Made by a program: the position numbers and the translations under genes. From Flectonema sp. DT1601 (lineage: Eukaryota; Euglenozoa; Diplonemea; Diplonemida; Diplonemidae), in assembly GCA_964019425.1 (NCBI GenBank), contig OZ025785.1:147501-211500 (forward strand): a stretch of 64,000 bases of DNA. Direction: 5' to 3'. Positions 44,266 to 55,700 of the stretch are shown here, piece after piece (within the stretch, counting starts at the first letter, position 1; each line of letters starts with the position of its first letter). The notes beneath the pieces are model-generated. The model had not been told where the DNA came from. It did no database searches and was given only the letters and a program-made list of their open reading frames with translations.

Positions 44266-44435
44266 TTGAGGTTGCAAATAAGGATAAGGCTGCATTCTAT
44301 TTGTTTTATTGTAATTGTTGGAATCAGACCTCAGGCCTCCTCTGGCTGGTTTTTTAGTGTTTGTTTGCTTCCTCCGCTGGGGAGGATCCATCGCATCCGC
44401 ATACATGCAGACAGATCTGGTACCCCCTGAAGCAT
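44266..44435 (-). CDS. Internal exon of the same multi-exon gene
   Basis: 170 nt bounded on the minus strand by TTTTCCTCAG|ATGCTTCAGG and CAACCTCAA|GTATGTTTTTTT, both good GT-AG signals. It encodes ASGGTRSVCMYADAMDPP and continues Lys/Arg/Asn-rich to NRMQPYPYLQPQ. The base composition is clearly richer in GC than the flanks. Upstream, TTTTAAAACAG|GTCGTTAC…ATGTCAA|GTACCT could be the preceding small exon, since it would keep the frame, but I cannot prove it. Confidence 0.5.
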
Positions 44436-45935
44436 CTGAGGAAAAGATAATGATTATTTGATTATAATTTACTTTTATAAAAAAACTACGCTTTTGAGGT
44501 ACTTGACATTTCACTGTTGATGTTGTAACGACCTGTTTTAAAAAACAAAAAAAAAAAAAAAAGAAATAATAGTTGACGAAACACAACAAGTAAGAATTAC
44601 TACTGTGACAAAAGTACCCTCGTCACGATGAAAGAAAAGAGAAAAAGAAAAAAAAAAATCCTTGCCAATGACCTTCACATGGTAGAAAGAAAAGAAAATA
44701 ACGTAAAACACTAACCTCACTATACTTGAGGTGACCCATTCCTTCTACTGAAGGAAACAAAAAAAAAAAAAAAAAGAATTGTCAGGCAAAAAAAAAGAAA
44801 AAATGCTACCCACCCATGGTTTTACCTCCTACTCGTTGACTGGTTGCAGCTGTTTAGAGACCCTTATCTAACATAGTGTTGGTGCTTGGCCAGAGATGGT
44901 TCGATGACTGTTGTTGTTGTTGTTGTTGTTGTTTTTTTAATCCACCTCCTCTCCATACTAAAGTACAACATACCAACAACTGGTTTGCCTTCCTCTGATT
45001 GATATGCGTGTGAAAGAAGTACAGAGGAGTGAAAAACGGAACAAGTGGGGAGGCACAGACGTTGTAGATCTTTGCCTTGAAGCTGTTTGTGTTTTTTTAA
45101 TTTTTGTTTCAGATGTTCAAAAATACCACAATCTACGATCAACACATACTTGCTGATGTACAACTCCAAAGGGAATTCAAGCGATCCCAACTTGTTCTTC
45201 CACATCAAGTGCTCTACTGGTGACATATTTGCTTACCTGATTTTCTGTTTTGGAGGAAAATATTTTTAAGTACATTTATAATAAGGTAACTACTAAAACT
45301 AAAACCATGATAAAGGTTCTGCAATCATAATGGTCACGATGATGTGTTTTCATAGATTAATCCCGCTGTTTACCACCATCGCTGTGACGAGGCGCTTTAC
45401 CTGATCTCTCAGCGTTAACATTTATTCAAGACACAGTAGTCAAAAAGTCATGTGTTCCTACTGCAAAACGAAGTATTCTTGTTAAGGAAATAATCATCAA
45501 TTTCTTTTTTCTTTTCCAGTCCAAAATTCATGAGAAATATTTCCATTTTTTTTTTTTTTTTTTAGATAACTCGTTTGTCAAAAAAAAAAAAAAATACCAG
45601 ACTGCCGTTGTTGTGTTTTTTTTAATCCTCTTTAGAAATCTAAAAAAAAAAAAAAAAAAATAAGAGGAAAAGAAAAGAATAGAAAAATTACATGACACAA
45701 AAAAAAACTAAAAGAAAAAAAAACTCTGTTTTTTTGCTAACCATATTTTACACAGATATTTCTATTAATCTAAGAGAAAAAAAAGAAAAAAAAACTAACT
45801 AACTACTGTTTAATTGTGTAATGACGTGCTCCCCCTTCCTCCTCCCTCCCATCTGTAGCTACAACGGCGTTGGAGGTTCAGTATAAATAACCTGATTGTA
45901 GCGATAAGATTTAATCATCATTTAATATAATTATT
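44436..45935. other. Probable 5' part of the multi-exon gene, exons unresolved
   Basis: Several donor- and acceptor-like sites on the minus strand flank short stretches (for example TTTCCTTCAG|TAGAAGG at about 44750, AAAATCAG|GTAAGC at about 45240, AGAGATCAG|GTAAAG near 45400). I cannot choose a unique model. The sequence from 45480 to 45935 is A/T-tract rich and looks intergenic. Confidence 0.4.
44864..45226 (-). CDS. Possible coding exon, unknown protein
   Basis: A 120-codon open frame (MSPVEHLMWKNKLGS…) has an amphipathic, non-repetitive composition (LYISKYVLIVDCGIFEHLKQ; SVLLSHAYQSEEGKPVVGML) up to residue ~98, then a CAA-repeat-encoded Thr run. It lies just downstream of a donor-like GTAAGC, so part of it might be intronic or the true exon might begin a little later. 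It may be the 5' coding part of the gene ending at 41792. No family recognised. Confidence 0.4.
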   Translation of the reverse strand: MSPVEHLMWKNKLGSLEFPLELYISKYVLIVDCGIFEHLKQKLKKHKQLQGKDLQRLCLPTCSVFHSSVLLSHAYQSEEGKPVVGMLYFSMERRWIKKTTTTTTTTVIEPSLAKHQHYVR

Positions 45936-48900
45936 TTAATAATAACATACCGGGAGAGTATGGTCCGATCTCACAGAGCTGGGAGCTGCCAGTGAAGGTG
46001 ATTCTTCCATAGCACGACTTCTCCTAAGTGTTTGTTCTACTCTCTCATCCATCTTTGATATGTAACTGAGAACGTCTATGGTGTTGTCACCACAACGACT
46101 ACCACCACCTCCAATGCTTATGTCTGATAGACCTAAATCTATTCTATCAACTAGTGAGGGTGATCTAGATCGTTTTGGGCTTACTCTCTTTGTAGGTGCT
46201 GGTTCATAATAAAATATCGGTTTAGTACCTTTTATAGCATCATTTCGACTTTCAGAAGTCAAAGAATCGACCCCACTCGCATATCGAATACTGTCATCTT
46301 TATCATGAAGGATCGAGTGTGTTGCGTTTTTTAAAAAATTCGTATAGTCGTGACTGTCGTCAATTTTTGATGATAACGCGTTCCTAACCTGCTGATGTTC
46401 AGATGAAAGAGTCGTGTATTCCCTTCTTAGTAAAAGATCGTTCGATGACAGCAGTTCATTTTGTTGAGATAAATCACTAATTCGTTTCTTTAAATTGTTA
46501 GTTTCTGACAAATCAAATGAACTACTTCTCTTTTCTAAATTCGATATTTTCGCTTCCATAATCGATATTAAAGTTTCTCTGCTATGTAATGAATCTGATA
46601 GCTGAGACACTTGTCTGTGATCTTGATTTCTACTACTTTGAAGTTGTTTAACTTCCATACTCGATCTCTCTGCTTGTTTCCGAAGTACAATATTCTGTTC
46701 CATCATACTGTTAACGTACTGTTTGGCTCTCACTTCTGGAGTAACAACTCTCACGACTCTACTAACAGATTCTCTCATTGACTGATATAGGCTTCCTTTT
46801 GAATAATATTTCACAGGTCTTTCTGACAGAATCTTTTCCATTAAACTAAAAACTCCTTCAACATCCTCTTGAGTTGTTGTTTTATAATCAGATGATGTAA
46901 TTTGAGAATTCTCCGGTGGGTATGGAAGTTTTAACCCAGGTTCGATTCCGGGTGAGGTAGAAATAATTGGAATGCGATCTCCGCGGGAGGTCTTCAAGTA
47001 GAGGAGTTTTGGACGGCGGAGGAGGAGTTTTTTCAATCGGATGGTGGCGAGGACGGCTGAAGCGAATTTCCGCATTGATTTTGGTATGATTTTAACAGTT
47101 GGGAAGTGCTGAGTTTCGTACACTCGACAAGCATTTTGTAGAGCATTCGACCAGGCTATCAGTGCGTTTCGTTGAAATACTACTTCTGAGTGACTCTCAT
47201 ACAGAGGCGACAACACTCTCGTTAATACAATTAGTCCTTTATGACATCTTATTAAGGATTGTGATTGTTCTTTATTTATTGTTGTTAGTTTACCAATCTC
47301 ATGTCTTGATTGCTTGATGTTGTCTTGTAATTCTTCGAACGACTGTTGTTGTTGAGAAGCTGTGTTTGTAACCAACTGCAGCTCACGATCTTTGGTAGAA
47401 ACTTCTCTTTGAAGCATTTCAATTTCTGATGTCTTTTTGTTGTAGTCATCTTGAGAGTCTTGTAGAAGAGATAATCGTTGTGTTGTTTCGTTTAATTGAT
47501 TGTCAGTAATGACAAGACGTCTCTGAAGGTCTTCAATCACAACTTTTTCCTTTGAGTTCTGTCTCTGTAGATCAGAATTCTTAATTGAAACACTTTCAAC
47601 AGATTGAGTTAAGACTCCAATCTGTTGTCTGGCTAGTTGGAGTTCTGATTTATGAGATGTGAGGTCAAGAGACATGTCAGAATTGTCAATTCTCGAACGT
47701 GATATGGTTTGTTCCATTCCTTGTATTTTCATAAATAACTGATCTCTGTCAGATGTATATTTCACAGATAGCTCACGAGTAACTCTTTCAATCTCTGCTC
47801 TCTTCTGATCCTCAGACAGAGCTACAGTTCGTCGCATATCTTCATGAGATTCTGTTAAGGTATTCCTAGCAGTACTTAGTGATGTTTCAAGGTCTTGGTT
47901 ACGTTGTTGAAGGTCTTTTGATTTTTTCAATTCTCTGTCAGAATGTTGAACTGATGACGTTATAAAATCATTAATCATAAATAAAATAGTTTCAAAAGAG
48001 AGAGACTCTCCATCTGGTTTGCGGGATTCAGTTCCGTGGATCTGAATTATCTTACTCGCAGATGATTGGAGTGAACTGTTTCTACTTTCCAAAGTGTTTT
48101 TCAAATGTTCCAATTCACTTTTAGTAACAGACATTGCTGCTTCCAACAAGTTGAAAGCGTCAGTTTTCTCTCTCAATTCTTTAGTCGTCCCTTCGTATCT
48201 GTTGTAGAGAAGTTCATTCTCTTGCAATGCAGTCTCTCTTGCTCTGTCCAACTGAGTCATTTCGTGGGCGGTGTTTGTGACAGTTGCTTGGGACTCACGT
48301 GCTTCTTTACGCAGACGGGTGACTTCAGAGCAAAGTGTTATCGTGTTTGATCTCACATCTGTTGCTGCTTGCAAGAGTAACGGAGATAAGTGGACATGTG
48401 TAAGCCCACTCTCAACTAAGGATACCAAATCAAGATGTTCTCCTGCAGTAATTGCATCCACAACAGCTCCGAGTGATCTGAATTCACATTCAGCTTCCGT
48501 ACCAATCTGAGCAACTTTCACTAATAGAGTTTCATTGTGTTCTCTGAGACGATTAGCTTCAGTATTAGACAGAGATAGTTTATCCTTTTCGTGCTTCAAT
48601 TCTAATTTTATTTGTTCGGTTGCTGAGTTTGCCTGTCTGACCTGACCCCGTAGTATTTCAACAGATGCTACTTCTGATGACAGTTCTTTAATAAGTTGTT
48701 CAAGACTTGTTATGTTACTCTGAAGTGTCACGTTGTCATGTTGGAGTAGTTCTCTATTTGTTCTTTCTGTTTCTAGTTGACTGATTAGAGCAGAAGCGTC
48801 TTTTTTAGTTAAATCTAGTTCTCGGCTGAAACGAGAAATTTCAAGTACTTGATTCCTCAGTGACGGTATGGTTTCATTTTCTTTTTCTAACTGAGTCAGG

Positions 48901-49685
48901 TTGTCATTCAAATGAGATACAGTGGTGTTCAATTGTTGAATAACTGATCCTTGTTCAGATTTGAAGTTGTGCAGCATTTCTGTTGTCGATCGCAGCTCAG
49001 TTATAATTTCATCTCTGCGAGAAATCTCCTTTTCGAGAAGTGCTATTTTAGTTTCCTTTTCTTTGTTGAGCGAAGTAATCTCTTGGAGTTGCTTGCTTAC
49101 AGATGTTATTTCCTGTTGAAAACTACCATTACGAGATCGTAGTTCAGATTCTTTCTCTCCTAAGAGAGTTTTTGATAAACCAGCTGCACGTTCGTATGAA
49201 AGAAGTTGTTGTTGCAATGAAGTGTTGGTAGCGACGTGTCTTTGAGCGTCTTCTAGTAGAGCGGCTATGTGTGATTCTAAGTCTTGGATCTTATCTTCGT
49301 AGGCCTTCCTCATGGTAATGTTATCTTTTTCAAACCGTGTACATCTATGATGAAGTGAAGCTTGAACGTCATCATTTTGTTTTAATATGGTTTGTATTGA
49401 TTCTTGAATCTTACCATTCTCTTGTCCTCTTATTCTCAGCTTCTCTTCCAATATACTAATGTCTGCTTTTCTATTAAAAGACTCTTCTTTATATCTGAGG
49501 AGATCATTAACTTGTTGTTGGAGTTCATATATTCGACCACCTTCTGTCGTGTTGCTCCTTCCTAACCTACTCAAGGCACTCTGCTGCATTCCTACGGCTG
49601 ACAAGTTCGATTCCTGCGTTGCTTGATTTTCTCGACTTAGAAGCTCAGTTAGTTCTGATTTGAGTATTCTTGGTGGAGAGGACAT
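45936..49685 (-). CDS. Long coiled-coil protein (golgin/centrosomal type), 1249 residues
   Basis: The start is ATG at 49685 (MSSPPRILKSEL); the frame is open seven codons further only from a GTG. It ends in TAA. Residues about 50-830 are almost continuous heptad coiled coil, rich in Glu, Gln, Lys, Leu and Ser (for example ELQQQVNDLLRYKEESF, EEKLRIRGQENGKIQ). A non-coil block at about 840-960 (LIVLTRVLSPLYESHSEVVF, FASAVLATIRLKKLLLRRP) follows, then a second coiled coil (1010-1110) and a Ser/Arg-rich tail (KRVSPKRSRSPSL). Proteins with this layout often scaffold centrosomes, basal bodies or Golgi, but sequence alone does not decide. Its upstream flank is the same sequence that separates the tandem NTPase units to the right. 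Confidence 0.88.
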   Translation of the reverse strand: MSSPPRILKSELTELLSRENQATQESNLSAVGMQQSALSRLGRSNTTEGGRIYELQQQVNDLLRYKEESFNRKADISILEEKLRIRGQENGKIQESIQTILKQNDDVQASLHHRCTRFEKDNITMRKAYEDKIQDLESHIAALLEDAQRHVATNTSLQQQLLSYERAAGLSKTLLGEKESELRSRNGSFQQEITSVSKQLQEITSLNKEKETKIALLEKEISRRDEIITELRSTTEMLHNFKSEQGSVIQQLNTTVSHLNDNLTQLEKENETIPSLRNQVLEISRFSRELDLTKKDASALISQLETERTNRELLQHDNVTLQSNITSLEQLIKELSSEVASVEILRGQVRQANSATEQIKLELKHEKDKLSLSNTEANRLREHNETLLVKVAQIGTEAECEFRSLGAVVDAITAGEHLDLVSLVESGLTHVHLSPLLLQAATDVRSNTITLCSEVTRLRKEARESQATVTNTAHEMTQLDRARETALQENELLYNRYEGTTKELREKTDAFNLLEAAMSVTKSELEHLKNTLESRNSSLQSSASKIIQIHGTESRKPDGESLSFETILFMINDFITSSVQHSDRELKKSKDLQQRNQDLETSLSTARNTLTESHEDMRRTVALSEDQKRAEIERVTRELSVKYTSDRDQLFMKIQGMEQTISRSRIDNSDMSLDLTSHKSELQLARQQIGVLTQSVESVSIKNSDLQRQNSKEKVVIEDLQRRLVITDNQLNETTQRLSLLQDSQDDYNKKTSEIEMLQREVSTKDRELQLVTNTASQQQQSFEELQDNIKQSRHEIGKLTTINKEQSQSLIRCHKGLIVLTRVLSPLYESHSEVVFQRNALIAWSNALQNACRVYETQHFPTVKIIPKSMRKFASAVLATIRLKKLLLRRPKLLYLKTSRGDRIPIISTSPGIEPGLKLPYPPENSQITSSDYKTTTQEDVEGVFSLMEKILSERPVKYYSKGSLYQSMRESVSRVVRVVTPEVRAKQYVNSMMEQNIVLRKQAERSSMEVKQLQSSRNQDHRQVSQLSDSLHSRETLISIMEAKISNLEKRSSSFDLSETNNLKKRISDLSQQNELLSSNDLLLRREYTTLSSEHQQVRNALSSKIDDSHDYTNFLKNATHSILHDKDDSIRYASGVDSLTSESRNDAIKGTKPIFYYEPAPTKRVSPKRSRSPSLVDRIDLGLSDISIGGGGSRCGDNTIDVLSYISKMDERVEQTLRRSRAMEESPSLAAPSSVRSDHTLPVCYY

Positions 49686-51071
49686 TTGATCTTTATCTCT
49701 CTTCACTTCACTCGCTCAACTCACTCAACTCACCCTCCTCCTCTTCCACTTCTCTTACCGATCCTTTATTGTTACTGAAGAAATGTGAAGATTTAATTAA
49801 TCGTTTTTGAGTCGAATATAATTTTTAATTAACTCTCAATTCTGAGAGCTACCTGAAAGTTAGTCAACTTGATTTCATTATAATTAGTTGGCAGTGTTTT
49901 CACAAAACGAGTATTCATTTGGTACACAAAAGGTTTGTTAATGTTATTTTAGATATCTGATGTATTTATTGCAAGACATCAATTAAATAAAAAAGTTAGG
50001 TTCTCAGGATAAAAAGGTCAGGCTTTGAATTCCAAAATTGGAGGCGAATATGCCGAGAGAGAGAGAGAAAGAGAAAAAAAACTCTCTCACACACAAAAGC
50101 CTTGCAAAACTACTAATTCATGTGGGTCATAATTTTATTATTTGATATATAGGTAGTTTGTTAAAAAAAGGAGAGTTTGAGGTTTCTTTTTTTAATATTG
50201 TATCAAGAAAAGTTAACTAAAAAATAAAACTATTAGTTATGATACACGTTGACTAAAGGTAATGTTAGTATCGGTAAACACTCTGCATGTGACGTAAAGA
50301 CTTCACACTATAATTATAATGCAAGGTCCCTACGTTAGAGGAGGAGGGGGGATGTATGTTCGATTTTGTAAAAATTACAACTGTGTTGTATCATAAAAAC
50401 ATAAAGATAATTTAACATTAGTTTTAAATACAGTGACTAAGGGTGATGCGCAACTTAGCCTTTTAAAGTAACTATTAGGTTTCGAGAGTAATCCATATAC
50501 CCTCTTACCTCTATTCTCTCTCATCAGTATGGTGTAGAAGTAAGTCAATCAAATGTTGAGACTGAGTCATTCCAGTTTGCAGGACTGGAATGTAGTTACT
50601 TTAAGTTTCACGTTCATAATAAAAAAAACATATTATTTACTGTTACTAGTTCGTAAAAAGGAAGGGGGTTGAGGAATATCAAAAGAAACTTATATAAAAA
50701 AACCCCCCATTCACCCTCTACAACAATAATCTACTAAAGATAAATTGATTATAATGATGTTTTGTTAGATATGTAAAGGATGTTAACGGCTACTGGTCGA
50801 TGTTGAAAAAAGGAAGAAAAAGGAGATCAAATTAAAATAATTCAAAAGAAGAAGAAGAGAAGAGAAGGAAATCATCACAAGACAATCAGTTAAAATTAAC
50901 TGGGGTTGGTATTTATTTTTTTAAAAAAAACTGATCGCTGTTGTACAACATTACAAAACTTCCTTCCTCCACAGTACTTCCACGTCCATTGAAAACATGT
51001 GGACAGGAGCTGGGAGTTCGGATGGCCTTCAGTCTTTCAGTGTCGGGGTATTCAACATTCGAAATAAAATA

Positions 51072-52167
51072 CCGTAATTATAAATATCATGGTGAAAAAA
51101 AAGTCTCCAAATCTCCAAAAAATGGCCAAATCCACCATCTTTATTATATCCAAAGTTTTTTTAGTACAATCATTCACAGAAAACACTTAGCAAAATTCGG
51201 ATTCCAGAAAAAAAAAATTTTTTTGACCTTTTTTTTTTTGACTTTCTAATACTAATTATCGACATTTTGAACTGGCTAAAGTTCTACAGGCTGGTCTTAT
51301 GTACCAACCTGGTGGGGGCTTGATAACTATGTCTTGAATGTTGAGGTTGCTTCCAGATACATATCAGGACAACATATCCACAAATAACGTTGTCAGTTGC
51401 ACACCAGTCTTAATGAATGACGTCAAAATTCCTAAAAGCAGCAAGGAGTGCAGCTTTGGTAGTGCTGGTGATGCAGTCCAGACGAGGCCAACTACAACTA
51501 AGGAGTTCCCTTCTCCAATCGTTGTAATAGCCAGTAGCCAGTGTGACCCCACCGTGGTATGAGGTGCGGTATTAAGAAACATGAACTCATGTTCACAACT
51601 ACTCCTTTTGGACCCTTCCCTTTCGCAGCGCGCTTTAAAGTTTCTATTAGCTTTTTGCTTTGATTTTTTCAACTTTTCCTCCCGCTTGCGCATCTGCTCT
51701 GTCATCCACTCTGCAAGAAAGCTTGATGCTTCTTTGAAGTTGGCCATGACAGTTAGATCCAGCGGCCGGAGATGAGAAGTCCATCCGCCTTGTACCAGTA
51801 TAACCGTGATATTGGCTTCTTCAAATCGACGAAGGGCTTCCTCAGTTATCTGCCCCTAAACTGAAGTCAACTTCCCATAGCAGCGAGACGTTTGTGCTCT
51901 TTTACCCGCTGCTCTTTCTTTATCAACCCAGCTCCACCTTGCTTACTGACGTCTTCAGGGGTTCAAAAGGATCCCGTTTTTTCGAAAATTTGTGCATAGT
52001 GTGAAAAATTTCATACTCAAAAAACTACCATTTTACAGTCAAAATGTGTACTTTCATACTTTTTTATAAAAATCCACCAAGTTTTTTTCCGAGAATCCAC
52101 CATCTTTTTTATATCCAAAGTTGTTATACTCCAATTTTTTTATACACCGTGATATTTATAATTACAG
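51072..52167 (-). mobile_element. Decayed pogo-like DNA transposon (Tc1/mariner superfamily)
   Basis: It is 1096 bp, bounded by TA dinucleotides at 51070-51071 and 52168-52169. The ends are inverted: C[C/T]GTAATTATAAATATCA followed by [T/C]GGTG. Tandem unit 2 has the uninterrupted site (AAAGTATTT near 57858), so the insertion is demonstrated. On the minus strand, QGGWTSHLRPLDLTVMANFK matches the DDE_1/pogo-Tigger signature 'PGGxTSxLQPLDVSVNKPFK', and SFIKTGV resembles the transposase C-terminus. The N-terminal DNA-binding region and much of the catalytic core are missing, and the upstream frame contains stops, so it is a dead internally deleted copy. ATCCACCATCTT…ATATCCAAAGTT occurs as a subterminal direct repeat at both ends. 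Confidence 0.82.
51364..51747 (-). pseudogene. Transposase remnant of the pogo-like element
   Basis: The frame starts MANFKEASSFLAEWMTEQM, just downstream in-frame of the PLDLTV motif, and carries a Lys/Arg-rich stretch and a C-terminal SFIKTGVQL. It corresponds to the last part of a DDE_1-type transposase. It lacks the catalytic Asp residues, which would lie upstream, so it cannot be active. Confidence 0.65.
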
Positions 52168-52790
52168 TATTTAAAAAAAAAAAAAACTAAAATAAAAAAC
52201 ACACACTCAATTATTTGGTAATCAGCAAAATACTGAAAACAAATACCACCGCTGACCAGCTTCAATGGGTGCCAAAAATCCCACAGGTACGGACTTGATG
52301 GGAAAAAACTCCCCTCACCAGTCAGTAACTTGTATCGTATGTTTTCGTATCTTTGCTCACATTAGTTTGGTACACAAAAGGTTTCTAAAACTCTGTTGTG
52401 TATTCGCAAGAATGGTTAGGGAAGGAAATAAAAAGTTTTTCAAAAAAAAAAAAAAAAAAAAAAAATTGAACTTCAAGAATTCGCACAAAGAGGATTATTT
52501 CATTAGTTCACTCAAAGAAAGATGAAATAAACAAAACCCCCACGACAAAGGATAGGACGGAGTTCAGTCATATTTACTTCGAAATCATTCACACTTAACT
52601 TTTGGGGTTATCTCGGGGAGAGGGAAAAACAACTAAAGCAACGGGCAAGGTTGTGGGTGTTTTCTGTTTACACTTTCTTCTATTCGTAGTATTTTTTATT
52701 CTTTTTTTTTTTTTTTTCATTTCACACTAGTCTTCAGAAAAGGATACTTTTTAGTGTTTTGTCCATCAGAACCATTACACGGAATTGTAT

Positions 52791-55700
52791 TCAGAGAGGA
52801 TTGCCTTGTCCCTTATAATCCTTATGCAGGTGGGGATACTTTGTTTTTGCAGAAGAGTAATTGATATTTTCATTTACAGTTGCTTCTAATTTCGCACAAT
52901 TAAGTTTCAAGGGACCGAATCTAAAAGTGTTCTCAATGAGTTCTGTTCCTGTGAAGTACACACAGCCAATGGGTTTATATCCTATTCCTTCTTCCCAGCT
53001 GCTTATGTCTTCATGTTCATAAAAAGTTGTGTTAAAAACGACGAAATATCGGATCCCGTTCCTTCTAAGAAACTCGACACACTCCGATTTAAGGATTCTT
53101 TTTTTGACGTCCTTCCACTTCTTAGGCGACGGCATAAATTTGTCCTGCATGAGAGCCACCAATAGATCATCCCCACAGTAAAACGGAACAATACGTTCAA
53201 CTCCCTTTTCGGTTTGCTTCTCTGATGCGACAGTGTAACCGTCCTCCAAGTATTCCAGAATAGTCTCGTCGTGATCCTCATTATATTGTGTATTGCTCGT
53301 AGCAGTGGCTTTAGCGAGCCCTTCATCTTCTGATTTCCCCAGGTTCTTGACATTCTTCACTAACGATGTCTCCGTCTCCAGTATATTTATTTTGAGTTTC
53401 TTTGTTTTAAAACTCTCATCACTGGTGGATCCCTCCTCAATGCTCTTGAACATTGCCCCTGCAAAAAATTCCTTCACCGTAACTTCCTTTCCATTTCCCA
53501 CAAGAATCTTTCTAATACACTCAAAGTTCATTGTTACGGTTTCCATGTTCTTCTCTTGTCCTGGAACACATAAGACGTCACCCTCGTAAGCATCTCGTAG
53601 ATGATTCTTTAGTAACTTAATGAGATTATTATTACCATTGATGTCATCATTGTTGTCATCATTAGCCCACAGTCTTAACAACTGAGGTGCCAAATACTGT
53701 AGGCCGTCTGCATCCTGAATTAATCCCTTCTCCTTCCAAGCCTTCCAAAGTTTTAAATCATCACCTGACACGCTACCAGTGAACCAACGACATACATTCT
53801 TATAATTGAGGAAGTTATTTATTATATTTAACTTTACTCTCGAGTATGACTCCTTAATCTTATAACTAAAAACACTTTCAGAATCATTCGTGTCGAGTAA
53901 TGAGAGGAGTCCCGGGTTACCTCCACACGACAGAAATGATTGCCAAAGAGACTTCGATTCACGAATGACTTTCATCTTTTCATCAGCAATCGCAAGGATC
54001 GAATTTTCCGGACTGAGATTGCACAACGGAATACAAAAAATGGATCTATCTGTCTTCAAATAGTTAGAGTCGAGTCCTGTGAAGACGAACATGACAGGCT
54101 TGTTGGGGTTCTCTTTCTTCCTTGAGTTATTTTGAATGGTCATGAGTTCAGAGATAAGGGATCGCACATTTCCTTTCTGTCCATCGTGTGGGATGAGATC
54201 ATCGACGAAGATGATCAAACCTTTACATTCCTTGAGATCGAATAGCTGTTCTATTATCTCTTTCAGGGGAGGTGGAGACTGAGCAGTTTCCTTACTTATC
54301 CCATTGGAAGACAGCAGTTGGGTAGTAAACTGTTCGATTTGTTCATCTTTATCATTAGACAGTTTGACTGGATCAGAATAAGTGACGACAACAGAAATGA
54401 ATTCTTTACTAACCTCAGCTGACATGTTTTTAATGAATGTTGTCTTCCCAGCCCCAGGGATACCAATCGCTGCCAGAAGGTTGGATTGCTCCTCAACTCC
54501 AGCATTAAAGAAGTCTTTTTTATATTTATTAAATACTTCGATGCTCTTTTCACGCCCAAGAAATGGTTTAAATGGTCCCTTGATTCCAATATTTGAATTC
54601 CCAGTCTCTTCCAATTCGATGCAGTCTCTTAATTTATTGATATTTACTAAAAGTTTGTCACTTGAATTTTCTTTTTTAAATCTTCCGATATGTGTTATAA
54701 TTCGGATGGTATCATTTACTAATATCCACATGCTCATTGGTAATTCCTTCTCTTCTATTGTTCTGATGCACCCGATGATTTCATTTGATAATTCGTTGTT
54801 GATTCTAGATCGATCTTCATTTAAGTACGATTCACAGGTAGCGATGCTTTCGATGGTACTTTCCAATGATTTGTCGATCTCAAAGTCCTCCTTATTTATT
54901 AATTTGCGGATGTAATCTTCTACTTTCTTGACGATTTCTGTGGGTTTAATAGAACTTTTTCCTAACCAGCCGATGATCTTTTCTAAACTTTTGATTTTAT
55001 CTCTGACCTTTAAGCTCTCTTCTAAGTTTGTAATGTTTGCTTTCAATTCTTCAATTTTTGCTTTCTTAGAATCGCCTTCTAATTCTTTGATGGTATCTCT
55101 ACATATCTCGTAGCTCATTGGTAATTCCACGGGGCTGCTTACTATTTGTTTGATACACTTGTTCAATTCAGTAATGATATTACTTAATATTAATTGATCC
55201 TTCCAGTCATTGGGGAGGTCTTTGAGGATCTCTTTAAAAGTTTCGTTATTTCCGTTTCCGATTTCTTTGTCTTTTAAGCTCTCTTCTAAGTTTGTAATGT
55301 TTACTTTCAATTCTTCAATTTTTGCTTTCTTAGAATCGCCTTCTGATTTTTTGATGTCCATTAAAATCCTGATGATATCCTTAAATATCTCGTAGCTCTT
55401 TGGTAATTCCACGGGGCTGCTTACTATTTCTTCGATGCACTTGTTCAATCTCAGATTGATTTTACTTAATATTAATTGATCCTTCCAGTCATTGGGGAGG
55501 TCTTTGAGGATCTTTTTAAAAGTTTCGTTATTTCCATTTCCGATATATCCTTTGCTTTTTAAGATCTCTTTTAAGTCTTTTAAGTTTGTAATGTTTGCTT
55601 CCTCCAAGTCAAGGTCCTCGACGATCTTTTTAAGAGTGTCGTCATTTAATTTTCCGAAAATCTTTTTGACTCTTAAGCTCCCTTCTAATTTATGTAGCTC

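Larger units (their letters stand above)
49686..52790. repeat. Tandem unit 1: non-coding part
   Basis: Sequence from about 49719 is repeated from 56727 and again from 62818 (ACTCACCCTCCTCCTCTTCC, GGTACACAAAAGGTTTGTTA, TGTGACGTAAAGACTTCACA). Unit 1 shares with unit 3, but not unit 2, a stretch at about 50350-50640. It contains a pogo-like transposon (51072-52167) that unit 2 lacks. A copy of the GAAGTAAGTCAATC hairpin lies at 50490-50565. Confidence 0.8.

Noticed and set aside
46935-46960. B-box-like GGTTCGATTCCGG suggesting a tRNA
   Set aside because: It lies inside the coiled-coil coding frame (SPGIEPGLK), has no acceptor or D-arm partner and no T-run after it.
49686-49706. Seven extra N-terminal codons for the coiled-coil protein
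   Set aside because: They need a GTG start; the first ATG in frame is at 49685.
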